Part shown: in pieces, positions 28,335 through 37,372 of the stretch
How the letters are laid out: the number at the start of each line of letters is the position of its first letter
Position numbering within the stretch: position 1 is the first letter of the stretch
Source of the DNA: an uncultured Alphaproteobacteria bacterium
GTDB taxonomy: Bacteria; Pseudomonadota; Alphaproteobacteria; HIMB59
Assembly (NCBI GenBank): GCA_902521485.1
Contig: CABYRQ010000012.1
Location: 1-38,499, forward strand
Direction: 5' to 3'
DNA length: 38,499 nt
The notes under the pieces: generated by a model
Told to the model about the DNA's origin: nothing
Database searches by the model: none
Seen by the model: only the letters and a program-made list of their open reading frames with translations
Position numbers and translations under genes: made by a program

Positions 28335-28786
28335 AAATCAGCTTTAATTGATGAAACGACAATTGCAACAGAGGTAGCAAGATTTAATGACCTTGTTTTG
28401 CTGCTTATCGGTATCGTTATTTTGTTATTGACAGTATTATGAATTGTTTCTGGCACACCTGCTGTTTCTTTTCCAAATAAAATAATATCATTATCTTCAA
28501 ACTTAAACTCATAAAGATTATTGTCGGTTTTAGTAGTGGCTAAGATTATTCTGTTGTTATTTTTTTTTGAATATAAATAAAAATTATCCCAATTTACATG
28601 ATTTACAATTTCACAATGGTCTATGTAATCCATCACAGCGCCTTTAAATCTTTTATCTGTCATGGAGAAAGGCAAAGGTTTGATTATGTGAAGGGGAAAC
28701 TCTAAACAAGCAGCGGTTCTGATAATCACACCAAGATTTTGAGGCATATCGGGCTGATAGAGACAAATTGCAAATTTATGCGTCAT
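28331..28786 (-). CDS. trmL: tRNA (cytidine/uridine-34 2'-O)-methyltransferase
   Basis: TrmL methylates the ribose of wobble base 34 in certain leucine tRNAs. The 151-residue SPOUT protein has the three motifs: NLGVIIRTAACLEFPLHII (about 18-36) with the conserved N and R, IILFGKETAGVPE (about 106-118), and IPISSKTRSLNLATSVAI (about 127-144). It faces the CCA-like gene and overlaps it by four bases. It is divergent from petA with 57 bases between them. Confidence 0.95.
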   Translation of the reverse strand: MTHKFAICLYQPDMPQNLGVIIRTAACLEFPLHIIKPLPFSMTDKRFKGAVMDYIDHCEIVNHVNWDNFYLYSKKNNNRIILATTKTDNNLYEFKFEDNDIILFGKETAGVPETIHNTVNNKITIPISSKTRSLNLATSVAIVVSSIKADF

Positions 28787-28843
28787 GATGACTACTACTT
28801 ATGCTACATCTTACTAATAAAATCTACTTAGATTTAAACCCAA

Positions 28844-29368
28844 ATGTCAGATAGTAAAAAACCAAGAAGAGATTTTATTAAATTATCAGCAATGACCCTA
28901 GGAGGGGTTGGGGCTGCTAGTTTACTTATTCCTTTTATATCGAGCATGAATCCAGGCAAAGATACTCTAGCCTTGGCATCAACTGAAATAGATTTATCTC
29001 CCTTGGAAGAGGGCCAGAGTTTGACAGTAATATGGAGAGGTAAACCTGTTTTTATAAAGCATCGAACAAAAAGTGAAATTGACAGTGCTAGAAACATTTC
29101 TTTAGAGGAATTACCAGATGCAGAGGAGGACTCTGCTAGAGTTCAAAAAGATAATTGGTTAGTTGTATTAGGTGTTTGTACTCATTTAGGTTGTGTACCT
29201 CTTGGACAAAAAGCTTCGGATACAAAAGGAGATTATGGCGGATGGTTTTGCCCTTGTCATGGTTCTCATTATGATACTTCTGGCAGGATAAGAAAAGGAC
29301 CAGCTCCGACTAATTTACCTGTTCCCCCATACGTTTTTTTAACAGATAACAGAATAAAGATAGGATAA
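28844..29368 (+). CDS. petA: ubiquinol-cytochrome c reductase Rieske iron-sulfur subunit
   Basis: This subunit carries the [2Fe-2S] cluster that takes the first electron from ubiquinol in the bc1 complex. The 174-residue protein starts with a twin-arginine-type sequence ([13 protein letters not shown]) and an uncleaved membrane helix (about 17-34). Cluster ligands are in C112-T-H114-L-G-C117 and C136-P-C138-H139. A GSHYD segment follows. Length is normal. It is four bases upstream of petB. The 57-base gap to trmL must hold the promoter, but no clear box stands out. Confidence 0.97.
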   Translation: MSDSKKPRRDFIKLSAMTLGGVGAASLLIPFISSMNPGKDTLALASTEIDLSPLEEGQSLTVIWRGKPVFIKHRTKSEIDSARNISLEELPDAEEDSARVQKDNWLVVLGVCTHLGCVPLGQKASDTKGDYGGWFCPCHGSHYDTSGRIRKGPAPTNLPVPPYVFLTDNRIKIG

Positions 29369-29372
29369 TTTA

Positions 29373-30617
29373 ATGAGCTCAAATGAATTACAAGGTTATA
29401 AAAAAACACTAAATTCACCATACACTGGTATAAAAGGTTGGATTGACTCTAGACTTCCTCTGATAAGAATGATGGAAGCAGAATATTTGAAGTTTCCTGT
29501 CCCCAAATCACTCAATTATTTTTGGTCATTTGGTGGTATAGCTATGTTTTGTCTTATAGGACTAATTTTAACAGGAATTTTTCTAGGGTTTCATTATAAG
29601 CCTTCAGCCGATGATGCCTTTGACTCTGTTGAAAGGATCATGAGAGACGTTAGTTTTGGTTGGTTAATTAGATATTTACATGCCAACTTAGTGTCTTTTT
29701 TCTTTATAGCTACTTTTATTCACATTTTTAGAGCTTTATATTTTGGATCATACAAAGCACCCAGAGAGTTAGTCTACATTTTTGGTTTGACTATGTTTAT
29801 GCTGATGATGGCAACTGCATTTCTAGGATATACACTCCCATGGGGTCAGATGTCTTATTGGGGAGCAACAGTTATAACAAATCTCTTCTCAGCTATTCCT
29901 GTTGTAGGAGATGCGATACTTACATTACTTCTTGGTGACTTCACTGTTGGTGACTCAGCTGTTAATCGTTTTTATGTACTTCATTGGCTATTAGCTTTTG
30001 CAATTGTCGGTTTAGTAGTCTTTCACGTAATTACACTGCATATGACTGGTTCTAATAATCCGACTGGCACAGAGCCTCAAAGCTGGGATGAAACAGTGAG
30101 TTTTCATCCATACGTAACTATTAAAGATCTAAATGCTACAATATTTTTCTTTATCATTTTGGCATTTATTCTCTTTTATTACCCAAATATTTTAGGCCAC
30201 TCCGATAATTACATCAAAGCTAACCCTATGGTAACTCCTGCACATATTGTGCCTGAGTGGTACTTTCTACCTTTCTATGCAATACTTAGAGCTATTCCAG
30301 ATAAACTAGGCGGTGTGATAGCTATGTTTAGCTCCATTCTAGCATTAGGCTTACTACCATGGCTGGACACATCTAAAGTTAGATCATGTTTATTTAGACC
30401 TATCTGGAGATACTGTGTTCTCTTGTTTGCTGTAAACTTTTTGGTTCTTATGTATGTTGGAGGTAAACCTGCTGAAGGTCTTTATGTACTTATCTCAAGG
30501 ATTGGAACTGCATATTGGTTTTTGTTTATATTTGTTTTAGCCCCACTTGTAGGATTTTTAGAAACACCACGACAACCTCTAACTATCACAAATTATTTGC
30601 AAAGCAAAAAAGCCTAA
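29373..30617 (+). CDS. petB: ubiquinol-cytochrome c reductase cytochrome b
   Basis: The membrane core of the bc1 complex holds hemes bL and bH and both quinone sites. The 414-residue protein has about eight to nine transmembrane helices. Visible hallmarks are RYLHANLVSFFFI and LHWLLAFAIVGLVVFHVITLH with heme ligand histidines, LGYTLPWGQMSYWGATVITNLFS for the Qo region (read in pieces), and PEWYFLPFYAILRAIP with the PEWY loop. Length is normal for the fused alphaproteobacterial form (not split b6/IV). Confidence 0.98.
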   Translation: MSSNELQGYKKTLNSPYTGIKGWIDSRLPLIRMMEAEYLKFPVPKSLNYFWSFGGIAMFCLIGLILTGIFLGFHYKPSADDAFDSVERIMRDVSFGWLIRYLHANLVSFFFIATFIHIFRALYFGSYKAPRELVYIFGLTMFMLMMATAFLGYTLPWGQMSYWGATVITNLFSAIPVVGDAILTLLLGDFTVGDSAVNRFYVLHWLLAFAIVGLVVFHVITLHMTGSNNPTGTEPQSWDETVSFHPYVTIKDLNATIFFFIILAFILFYYPNILGHSDNYIKANPMVTPAHIVPEWYFLPFYAILRAIPDKLGGVIAMFSSILALGLLPWLDTSKVRSCLFRPIWRYCVLLFAVNFLVLMYVGGKPAEGLYVLISRIGTAYWFLFIFVLAPLVGFLETPRQPLTITNYLQSKKA

Positions 30618-30618
30618 T

Positions 30619-31371
30619 ATGAGAAAAGCTCTACTGGCCATTTTTTTACTTTTTAGTTTCAATTTGTATGGTGCTGGAGCTAAAATTGATATTCCAAAAT
30701 ATGATTGGTCTTGGAAAGGTTTTTTCGGTACATATGATCGTGCCTCAGCTCAAAGAGGTTTAAAAGTTTATAGAGAAGTTTGCGCTGGATGCCATTCCAT
30801 GAATTATTTGTCTTATAGAAATTTAGCGGACCTTGGTTTTAGTGAAGATCATATAAAAGCTATTGCAGCCGAACACTTAGTTTTAGATGGACCAAATGAT
30901 GAAGGAGAAATGTTTGAAAGAGACGGAATTCCCTCAGATCAGTTTGTTAACCCATATCTTAATGAAAATGCTGCTAGAGCTGCCAATAACGGAGCTTACC
31001 CACCTGATTTATCTTTAATAGTTAAAGCAAGACCTAAAGGTGCTGATTACATTAAAGCATTGTTGCTTGGATATGTTGATCCACCAGAGAGTATGAAAGT
31101 TCCAAAAGGTCAACACTATAATAAATTTATGGCAGGTAATCTAATTGCCATGACATCTCCTTTGTCTGATGGTCTTGTTGATTATGATGATGGAACTGAA
31201 AGCACAATGGATCAAATGACAACAGATGTTACAACTTTTTTAGCTTGGGCAGCTGAGCCTAGCTTAGAGGACCGAAAGAGAATGGGTTTAAAAGTGATAT
31301 TATTTTTATTGGTATTGTTCGTCTTAGCCTATATTTCTAAACAACAAATTTGGAGAAATATTAAACATTAA
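30619..31371 (+). CDS. petC: ubiquinol-cytochrome c reductase cytochrome c1
   Basis: Cytochrome c1 passes electrons from the Rieske protein to soluble cytochrome c. The 250-residue protein has a signal peptide (1-20, cut near YGAGA), the c-heme site C55-A-G-C58-H59 and the downstream PDLSLIVKARPKGADY stretch. The expected axial Met lies in a MTSPLSDGLVDYDDG region. A C-terminal membrane anchor follows (about 225-243). It ends the petABC operon and overlaps the convergent ychF by 11 bases. Confidence 0.97.
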   Translation: MRKALLAIFLLFSFNLYGAGAKIDIPKYDWSWKGFFGTYDRASAQRGLKVYREVCAGCHSMNYLSYRNLADLGFSEDHIKAIAAEHLVLDGPNDEGEMFERDGIPSDQFVNPYLNENAARAANNGAYPPDLSLIVKARPKGADYIKALLLGYVDPPESMKVPKGQHYNKFMAGNLIAMTSPLSDGLVDYDDGTESTMDQMTTDVTTFLAWAAEPSLEDRKRMGLKVILFLLVLFVLAYISKQQIWRNIKH

Positions 31372-32446
31372 ATAAGAAGTGGATAATATCGCCATCTTTG
31401 ACTACATATTCTTTTCCCTCCAATCTTAACTTTCCTTTTTCTTTAGCGCCACTTTCTCCCTTGTATTCAATATAATCTTCATATGAAATTGTCTCAGCTC
31501 TAATAAAACCTTTTTCCATATCACTATGAATTTCTCCAGCAGCATTGGGCGCTAACGTACCTCTAATAATCGTCCATGCTCTTAGCTCTTTCTCACCAGC
31601 AGTAAAAAAATTTATATAATTTAAAAGTTCATAACCTTTTTTAATAACTCTTTTAAGACCGGTTTCTTTAAGGCCTATACTATCAAGAAACATTTTTTTT
31701 TCTTCATGATCGTTTATTTGTGAAATTTCAGACTCAATTTTAGCACTTACAATCAATGTCTCTGAGTCATTCAATTTAGAATATTCCTCAATAGTTTTAG
31801 TGTATGCATTTCCGCTTACAGATGAATTTTCATCAACATTACAAACATATACAACAGGTTTAATAGATATAAGTTGAAAAATATGCAAATATTCAATCTC
31901 ATCTTTATTTAAATTGCTCAAAATTCCTTTTTCTTTAGAAATAAGATCTATTGCTTTTTCAATTATCAATATCTTTTTTTTATCATCATCTGTTTTTTGA
32001 GTTTTTTTTAGTTTCTGATAATTTTTTTCCAAGATCTCTAGATCAGATAAAGCTAATTCAGCATTAATTATTTTTATATCTTCGAGAGGATTAATTCTAT
32101 TTTCAACGTGTTGTATATCATCATCTTCAAAACATCTCACAATATGAAATAATGCATTAACTGAGCGTATATGAGATAAAAAAGCATTCCCAAGACCCTC
32201 ACCTTTGGAGGCTCCTTTTACAAGACCTGCAATATCAACTATTTCAAAAGCTGCAGGAATTATTTTTTGTGGGTTGCATATTGCAGCAATTTTTTGAATT
32301 CTATCATCTGGCACTCTTACTAAAGAGCTATTTGGGTCAATTGTTGCAAAAGGATAATTGGCTGCTAAAGCTTGCTCATTTTCACATAAAGCATTAAATA
32401 AAGTAGATTTTCCAACATTTGGCAGGCCAATGATTCCGCACTTCAT
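31361..32446 (-). CDS. ychF: ribosome-binding ATPase YchF (OBG family)
   Basis: YchF is an ATP-preferring Obg-family protein that binds ribosomes and is linked to the oxidative-stress response. The 361-residue protein has G1 [14 protein letters not shown] (7-20), FATIDPN, the G3 motif [17 protein letters not shown], and the C-terminal TGS-like domain ending [14 protein letters not shown]. The usual G4 (NKxD) is altered to NVDE, which fits the ATP preference of the family. Length is normal. The pth stop directly abuts its start in a pth-ychF pair typical of bacteria. Confidence 0.97.
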   Translation of the reverse strand: MKCGIIGLPNVGKSTLFNALCENEQALAANYPFATIDPNSSLVRVPDDRIQKIAAICNPQKIIPAAFEIVDIAGLVKGASKGEGLGNAFLSHIRSVNALFHIVRCFEDDDIQHVENRINPLEDIKIINAELALSDLEILEKNYQKLKKTQKTDDDKKKILIIEKAIDLISKEKGILSNLNKDEIEYLHIFQLISIKPVVYVCNVDENSSVSGNAYTKTIEEYSKLNDSETLIVSAKIESEISQINDHEEKKMFLDSIGLKETGLKRVIKKGYELLNYINFFTAGEKELRAWTIIRGTLAPNAAGEIHSDMEKGFIRAETISYEDYIEYKGESGAKEKGKLRLEGKEYVVKDGDIIHFLFNV

Positions 32447-32995
32447 TTAAATGCCTAGATTAGATAAATGTTTCGATACAAATATCTGAGATAAGTTTAA
32501 GTATATAACTTCAAATAATAAGATGAGCTGTTTCTTTTCTTCTGTATTAAAGTTACCCAGTACATGTTTTGTCACCTTATCTTTAACACCAGGATGACCA
32601 ATTCCAATTCTGAGCTTCCAATAATTATCTCCAATTTTACTACTGATACTTCTTAGCCCATTATGACCAGCGTTTCCTCCCGCAAATTTAATTTTAATCT
32701 CCCCTAAATCCAAATCTAGTTCGTCATATAGAACAAATATTTCATCTAACTTACTGAGTTTATTTGTTTTGAGGCTCAGTATACCGTTTCCGGACTCATT
32801 CATATAACTTTCAGATAAAGCGATTTGACATTTTTGGCCATCAAGTAGGAAAGAATTAGAAAGTTTAAAGTTCTTAAACTTTTTTAGTTTGAGTTCTAAT
32901 TTATCGACTAGAAATTCTCCAAGTAATAGTCCAGCGTTATGCCTATTATTTTTATGTTTAACTGTTGGATTGCCTAGGCAATATAAAGTAAGCAT
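32447..32995 (-). CDS. pth: peptidyl-tRNA hydrolase
   Basis: Pth releases peptides from peptidyl-tRNA that dropped off the ribosome. The 182-residue protein keeps the family plan: CLGNPTVKHKNNRHNAG with the catalytic His about residue 19, YMNESGNG with its Asn (family YMN.SG), the Asp in VLYDELDLDLG (about residue 90), and GNAGHNGLRSI with the second His. The usual GLGNPG is slightly altered. It lies between rplY and ychF, the standard rplY-pth-ychF series. Confidence 0.95.
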   Translation of the reverse strand: MLTLYCLGNPTVKHKNNRHNAGLLLGEFLVDKLELKLKKFKNFKLSNSFLLDGQKCQIALSESYMNESGNGILSLKTNKLSKLDEIFVLYDELDLDLGEIKIKFAGGNAGHNGLRSISSKIGDNYWKLRIGIGHPGVKDKVTKHVLGNFNTEEKKQLILLFEVIYLNLSQIFVSKHLSNLGI

Positions 32996-33009
32996 ATAGA
33001 TAGACTATA

Positions 33010-33663
33010 TTATTCGGCTGCTTTTTCTTCTTCTTTCTTATCTTCGGTTTTTTCTGCTGTTTCTTCAGTTGTCTCTTCGGTTTCTTCTGGTTCTGGTTCT
33101 TTTTCAACCTTTGGAGCCTGAACCGTAGCTAACATAAAATCTCTACCTTGAATAGTGGGCTTCATTCCCTCACTTAAAGTCACAGAACTTAATCTGATAT
33201 CATCACCAATTTCCTTACCCTCAAGAGAGATAACAAATTTTTCTGGTATATTATTAGCAAGACAAGACAACTCGATTTCTCTTCGAACAACGTTTAAGAT
33301 ACCACCTTGTTTTAATCCAGGAGATAACTCTTGGTTGGTAAATTCAACAGGGACTGATATTACTATTCTTGTTTTTTCATCCACTCTTTGAAAATCTACA
33401 TGAATAGGGTTATGTTTAACTTTATGTCTTTGAACACTTTTGACAATTACTGCTTCTTTTTTATCACCAAATTCGACTTCAAATATTTTTGAGTAGAAGC
33501 CACCCTCATCAAATCTTTTTTTAAGCTGAATAGTGTCGACTGCTACCATTACAGGGTCAGTCTTACCACCATAAATAATAGAGGGTATCAAACCATCTTT
33601 TAAATATGGATTAGTATTTCCTTTTTTTCGCTCTTTAGCTGGGATATTTCCACTGATTTTCAT
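33010..33663 (-). CDS. rplY: large ribosomal subunit protein bL25, Ctc form
   Basis: bL25 binds 5S rRNA. The 217-residue protein is the longer Ctc/TL5 type: an N-terminal 5S-binding domain (about 1-95, with IPAKERKKG and HKVKHNPIHVDFQRV) and a beta-rich C-terminal domain (about 100-185). The tail is strongly acidic and low-complexity (Glu/Thr/Lys, about 190-217), as often in alphaproteobacteria. It sits 14 bases upstream of pth and 29 bases after prs. Confidence 0.95.
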   Translation of the reverse strand: MKISGNIPAKERKKGNTNPYLKDGLIPSIIYGGKTDPVMVAVDTIQLKKRFDEGGFYSKIFEVEFGDKKEAVIVKSVQRHKVKHNPIHVDFQRVDEKTRIVISVPVEFTNQELSPGLKQGGILNVVRREIELSCLANNIPEKFVISLEGKEIGDDIRLSSVTLSEGMKPTIQGRDFMLATVQAPKVEKEPEPEETEETTEETAEKTEDKKEEEKAAE

Positions 33664-33692
33664 AGGCTGAGTTTATACAACAAAATCCTAGA

Positions 33693-34619
33693 TTAATCAA
33701 ACAGAGAAGATATAGAAGTTTCGTTATTAATACGCTTTATAGCCTCACCAAAAAGGGGAGCTACAGATAAATACCTCATTGATGAGGGCACTTCAAAAGT
33801 GGGTTTGATTGTATTGGTACAAACCATTTCCTCTAAAACTGAATTATTTATGTTGTCTAAAGCCTTTCCAGAGTAAACACCATGAGAACAATATCCATAA
33901 ACCTCTATGGCACCATTCTCTTTAAGAGCTTTAGCCGCATTGCAAATTGTTCCTCCTGAGTCAACCAAATCGTCAACGATTATACATTTTTTTCCATCAA
34001 CCGAGCCTATGACATTCATAGCATTAGACACACCTGGAGCGTCTCTACGTTTATCAATTATAGCTAAATCAGCGTCGAGTTTTTTTGCAAATGCTCTAGC
34101 TCTTAAAACACCTCCGACGTCTGGAGAGACAAATACAAGATTTTCATCCCTTTTATTTGATTTAATGTCACTCATGAACATATTAGTTGCATATAGGTTG
34201 TCTAAGGGGATATCAAAAAAACCTTGAATTTGACCTGCGTGTAGATCCATTGTTAAAACTCTATTTGCACCAGCTGTGGTAATTAGATTGGCTACTAATT
34301 TTGCTGATATAGGAGTTCTTGGTCCAGTTTTTCTATCCTGTCTTGCATAACCAAAATATGGCAAAACAGCAGTGATTCTTTTTGCAGACCCACGTTTTAG
34401 AGCATCAATTGCTACCAATAATTCCATTAAATTGTCATTGGCAGGGAAAGAAGTTGATTGAACTAAAAAAACATCTTCTCCTCGAACGTTTTCTCCAATT
34501 TCAACAAATATCTCTTTATCAGAAAACCTTGTCATAGTTGTTTCAGATAATTGAATTTTTAGATATTCTGAAATCTCTTTAGATAACTCAATGTTACTAT
34601 TTCCAGAAATAATTTTCAT
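33693..34619 (-). CDS. prs: ribose-phosphate pyrophosphokinase
   Basis: Prs makes PRPP from ribose 5-phosphate and ATP, feeding nucleotide, His and Trp synthesis. The 308-residue protein is of normal length. Visible motifs are [16 protein letters not shown], the ATP-binding [11 protein letters not shown] region, [29 protein letters not shown], the flexible-loop [13 protein letters not shown] and the PRPP-binding [14 protein letters not shown]. The start ATG is 42 bases after pgeF and gives the expected N-terminus [13 protein letters not shown]. Confidence 0.97.
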   Translation of the reverse strand: MKIISGNSNIELSKEISEYLKIQLSETTMTRFSDKEIFVEIGENVRGEDVFLVQSTSFPANDNLMELLVAIDALKRGSAKRITAVLPYFGYARQDRKTGPRTPISAKLVANLITTAGANRVLTMDLHAGQIQGFFDIPLDNLYATNMFMSDIKSNKRDENLVFVSPDVGGVLRARAFAKKLDADLAIIDKRRDAPGVSNAMNVIGSVDGKKCIIVDDLVDSGGTICNAAKALKENGAIEVYGYCSHGVYSGKALDNINNSVLEEMVCTNTIKPTFEVPSSMRYLSVAPLFGEAIKRINNETSISSLFD

Positions 34620-34661
34620 TAGTTAGCTTGGTTATATAGTAAAATGTATATCCATACAAAG

Positions 34662-35375
34662 TTAAATTATAGATACCAAGCTTAAATTTCTCCCATAATC
34701 TCTGTATTTGAGATGAATACTTCTTCGATAACTAAAATATTTTAAGTTTTTAAAAGTATCTATTTTGGAGTCTACAATTTCAGAAATACCAAAAGCATTC
34801 AATTTACGTTTAGCAAGTTTAGGAAGGTCAAAATAATATTTATCATCTTTTTTAGTCCATAAACCTTTATCTTTAAATTTCATATCATTTATGAATTCTC
34901 TAGATACCTCGTAAGAGTTCTTTCTTATACAAGGTCCTATAAAAGCCCTAATATTTGACTTTATGGAGCCAATTTGAAGCATTTTATTTATGGTATTTTC
35001 GATGATATCTCTTTTTAAACCTCTCCATCCTGCATGGCAAATTCCTATGACTTTATTTTGGTAATCAATAAATATTATTGGCAAACAATCAGCTGTCGTA
35101 ATACCGAGAATAAATTTATCATCTCGTGTCACAACACCATCACAATTGTAAACAGATTTATTTTTTTTAACTATAAGACATTTGCTTGAATGTGATTGGT
35201 TAGGAATAATTAATACTTTTTTTTCTCTAGATATGAGATTTTTAGCAATTTCAATATTTTCTTTTACATTATTTTTATTATCTCTAGACTTTAATCCGCA
35301 ATTAAGAGAATTATAAATCCCCTTTGATTTTCCATTTTTATTATTAAAAAACTTAAATTTTACTGATTGTTCCAT
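34662..35375 (-). CDS. pgeF: PgeF-family (YfiH/LACC1-type) protein
   Basis: PgeF proteins are copper- or zinc-binding enzymes reported to correct misincorporation of Ser in peptidoglycan precursors; homologs have purine-nucleoside phosphorylase activity. The 237-residue protein has NQSHSSKC with the first His (about 60), TTADCLPIIFID with its Cys, and HAGWRGLKRDIIENT with the second His, the three metal ligands of the family. It overlaps midA by 23 bases in the lgt-midA-pgeF series. Confidence 0.93.
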   Translation of the reverse strand: MEQSVKFKFFNNKNGKSKGIYNSLNCGLKSRDNKNNVKENIEIAKNLISREKKVLIIPNQSHSSKCLIVKKNKSVYNCDGVVTRDDKFILGITTADCLPIIFIDYQNKVIGICHAGWRGLKRDIIENTINKMLQIGSIKSNIRAFIGPCIRKNSYEVSREFINDMKFKDKGLWTKKDDKYYFDLPKLAKRKLNAFGISEIVDSKIDTFKNLKYFSYRRSIHLKYRDYGRNLSLVSII

Positions 35376-36384
35376 CTTTTTTAAAAGAGAGATTCAAAAA
35401 TACCTGACCCATATCATTAAATTTTTCTCCACTAATTAACTCAATAATTTCTCTAATATTCTTGTTACTTGATTTTAGGTATTCGTTTGGGAGATTATTA
35501 CAAATTAAATCTTTTTGGTTTATAATTTGTGGATTTTTACTAATAAAAAAATCCTTTAATAACTCGAAATTAACCCCGAAAGAATAATCTACATTTTCAA
35601 ATTCATCAAATAAGTCTAATTTTTTATGGCTCGATAATAATCTAAGAGTACTTTTTAATGGTAATTTCGTGTAGCCATAATCAGTTGTAGTAAAAAAATA
35701 ATTTTTGCAATTTAAGTTTTGAATATCACTAAGTATATTCAAAATTAAATTTGAATGCTCAAGTATATCATTATTTTTAAATTTGTATTTTGAATAGCGA
35801 TCTATTAATTCTCCAGACATCGCAACACTATCTTGAATTAAAAAATATCTATTATTTTCTCTTGATATTTTTATTTCATTAAAATTACCATTATTAAATA
35901 TAAATTGCTTAGACCCAATGGCGTCAAAAAATTCGTTAGAGTAAATAAAAACAGTATCGTCGTTATCTATTTCATAATCATAGATATTTTCTATAAAATT
36001 AAATTCTACATCTGATCTTTCAAAAATTTTTCCTTTAAAATAATCACTTCTTTCTAATAAAGTAATGTTATTAACATTGATATTCTTTGATTTAAGATAA
36101 TGATAAATATCTAATGTAAGTATCCCATTACCAGGACCTAACTCCAATAAATTTACATTTTTAACCTTTGGAAATTCTTTTAAAAACTGATTAGTAAGGG
36201 CCATGCTAAATAAAGAGGATATTTCAGGAGATGTCATAAACTGACCATCTTTGCCAATTTTTTCAATATTTGGTTTATTATAGAAACCTGAGTCTTTATC
36301 AAAATTAGAGATTTCTACAAAATCTTGAATATTAATTGAACCAACTGATTTGATGATGGTATCTATTTTTGCTTGTATTGACAT
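35353..36384 (-). CDS. MidA/NDUFAF7-like SAM-dependent methyltransferase
   Basis: Relatives include mitochondrial NDUFAF7, which methylates an arginine of a complex I subunit. The 343-residue protein shows the family N-terminal GFYNKPNIEKIGKDGQFMTSPEIS segment, the SAM-binding LLELGPGNGILTLDIY (about 80-95), and SNEFFDAIGSKQF (family NE.lDALP). It is very Asn/Lys/Ile-rich and diverges in the C-terminal half. It overlaps lgt and pgeF, a conserved trio in alphaproteobacteria. The bacterial substrate is not known from sequence. Confidence 0.9.
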   Translation of the reverse strand: MSIQAKIDTIIKSVGSINIQDFVEISNFDKDSGFYNKPNIEKIGKDGQFMTSPEISSLFSMALTNQFLKEFPKVKNVNLLELGPGNGILTLDIYHYLKSKNINVNNITLLERSDYFKGKIFERSDVEFNFIENIYDYEIDNDDTVFIYSNEFFDAIGSKQFIFNNGNFNEIKISRENNRYFLIQDSVAMSGELIDRYSKYKFKNNDILEHSNLILNILSDIQNLNCKNYFFTTTDYGYTKLPLKSTLRLLSSHKKLDLFDEFENVDYSFGVNFELLKDFFISKNPQIINQKDLICNNLPNEYLKSSNKNIREIIELISGEKFNDMGQVFLNLSFKKDGTISKI

Positions 36385-37139
36385 AAATATAGAAAATAAA
36401 AACCAAGTATTACAATTGGGATTGATAATAGTTGACCCTGAGATAATAAATTAAATTTTAAGCCTACTTGAATATCAGGCACTCTAAAATTTTCAATTAT
36501 AATTCTAGATAATCCATAATTAATTAAAAAGATAGATGTTATAAACCCATTTTTTACTCTAAGTTTATAATAGAATAATAGTAGTAAAATAGCTGGTATT
36601 AATCCTTCAAATACGGCTTCATATATTTGGGATATATGTCTAAAAAAATCCTCATTTGGGTAACGAACGCTTAAAAAAAATTCTGTTGGCTTTCCTATTA
36701 ATTCTTTATTTAGAAAATTAGAAATTCTACCTAAAAAAATTCCAAATGGAGCAGTTATACTTAAAAGATCAGAAAGTTTAAAAATAGAAATATTTTTTTT
36801 AATTGAAAATATAATAGTTGTTAAGATAATTCCAATTAAAGCTCCGTGAAATGACATACCACCCTGCCAAACTTTTAATATTTCAAAAGGGTTTTGAATA
36901 TAAAAATTCAAATTATAAAAAATTGCATAGCCTAATCTTCCACCAATTATGACAGAAATAAATAAATAAAAAAATAAGTCTTCAAGTTTTTTTTTATCCA
37001 AACCAAATTGCTTTAAATTATTATATGCAAAAAAATAAAAGTAAATAAATCCAAGAATATAAGATATGCTGTACCACCTTATGGTTAAACCGAACAGCTC
37101 AAAAGCTACTGGCGATAAAAAACTAGGATATTCAAACAC
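36363..37139 (-). CDS. lgt: prolipoprotein diacylglyceryl transferase
   Basis: Lgt attaches diacylglycerol to the Cys of lipoprotein lipoboxes, the first step of lipoprotein maturation. The 258-residue membrane protein has about seven helices. Key parts are IRWYSISYILGF, IIGGRLGYAIFYN, the His in GGMSFHGALIG (about 100), and the Lgt signature GRISNFLNKELIGKPT (about 137-152). A late Arg in YGLSRIIIENFR is also conserved. Start is GTG, 25 bases from the divergent UbiK-like gene. Lipoproteins seen in this window would be substrates. Confidence 0.96.
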   Translation of the reverse strand: MFEYPSFLSPVAFELFGLTIRWYSISYILGFIYFYFFAYNNLKQFGLDKKKLEDLFFYLFISVIIGGRLGYAIFYNLNFYIQNPFEILKVWQGGMSFHGALIGIILTTIIFSIKKNISIFKLSDLLSITAPFGIFLGRISNFLNKELIGKPTEFFLSVRYPNEDFFRHISQIYEAVFEGLIPAILLLLFYYKLRVKNGFITSIFLINYGLSRIIIENFRVPDIQVGLKFNLLSQGQLLSIPIVILGFYFLYLCQYKQK

Positions 37140-37164
37140 TGTAAAAACTAATAATACAACTTAC

Positions 37165-37299
37165 GTGTCACACAAAGACAAACTTTATCTTAAGTTATCA
37201 AAAATACTTTATAATTCAGTTGAAGTTGCCCAAATTTTTAATGATTTCAAATCAGATTTTAAAAAATTAAAGAAATATTTAATCAACAGAAAAGATTAA
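37165..37299 (+). CDS. truncated UbiK (YqiC/BMFP)-like protein
   Basis: In alphaproteobacteria a UbiK-family accessory factor of ubiquinone synthesis stands divergent to lgt and upstream of a YbjN gene. Here a 44-residue frame begins at GTG 37165 and reads LYLKLSKILYNSVEVAQIFNDF..., close in pattern to the family's N-terminal helix (LakL...aagvaqgvr.Eve). The normal C-terminal coiled coil (about 35-40 more residues) is missing, and no continuation is seen in another frame. Reading further upstream would run into the lgt gene antisense, so GTG is chosen. It may be a working short form or a decaying gene. Confidence 0.5.
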   Translation: MSHKDKLYLKLSKILYNSVEVAQIFNDFKSDFKKLKKYLINRKD

Positions 37300-37322
37300 A
37301 TTTAACCAATATTATGCAATTT

Positions 37323-37340
37323 AATACTATATATAGTATT
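37323..37340. repeat. 18-base perfect palindrome upstream of the YbjN gene
   Basis: AATACTATA (37323-37331) is followed at once by its exact reverse complement TATAGTATT (37332-37340). It lies 32 bases before the YbjN-family ATG in the 73-base gap after the UbiK-like gene. It could be an operator for a dimeric regulator. In DNA this AT-rich, one such palindrome is expected by chance roughly once per window, so the call rests on its location. Confidence 0.35.
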
Positions 37341-37372
37341 TACTAAGATAAGTAATGTGATACATATTGTGT

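Noticed and set aside
28320..28420. A frameshift that would restore the missing tail of the CCA-like enzyme
   Set aside because: The DNA after the stop is the conserved trmL C-terminus on the other strand; no family-like sequence appears in other plus-strand frames.
28834..29097. 87-codon minus-strand frame across the start of petA
   Set aside because: It overlaps the Tat signal and Rieske coding region; petA motifs are unambiguous and the antisense frame resembles no protein.
33155..33391. Open frame on the plus strand across rplY
   Set aside because: It is antisense to conserved bL25 sequence and has no recognisable protein features.
37066..37164. A longer N-terminus for the UbiK-like frame starting at ATG 37066
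   Set aside because: Those 33 codons are antisense to the lgt start and look unlike the family; the similarity begins right after GTG 37165.
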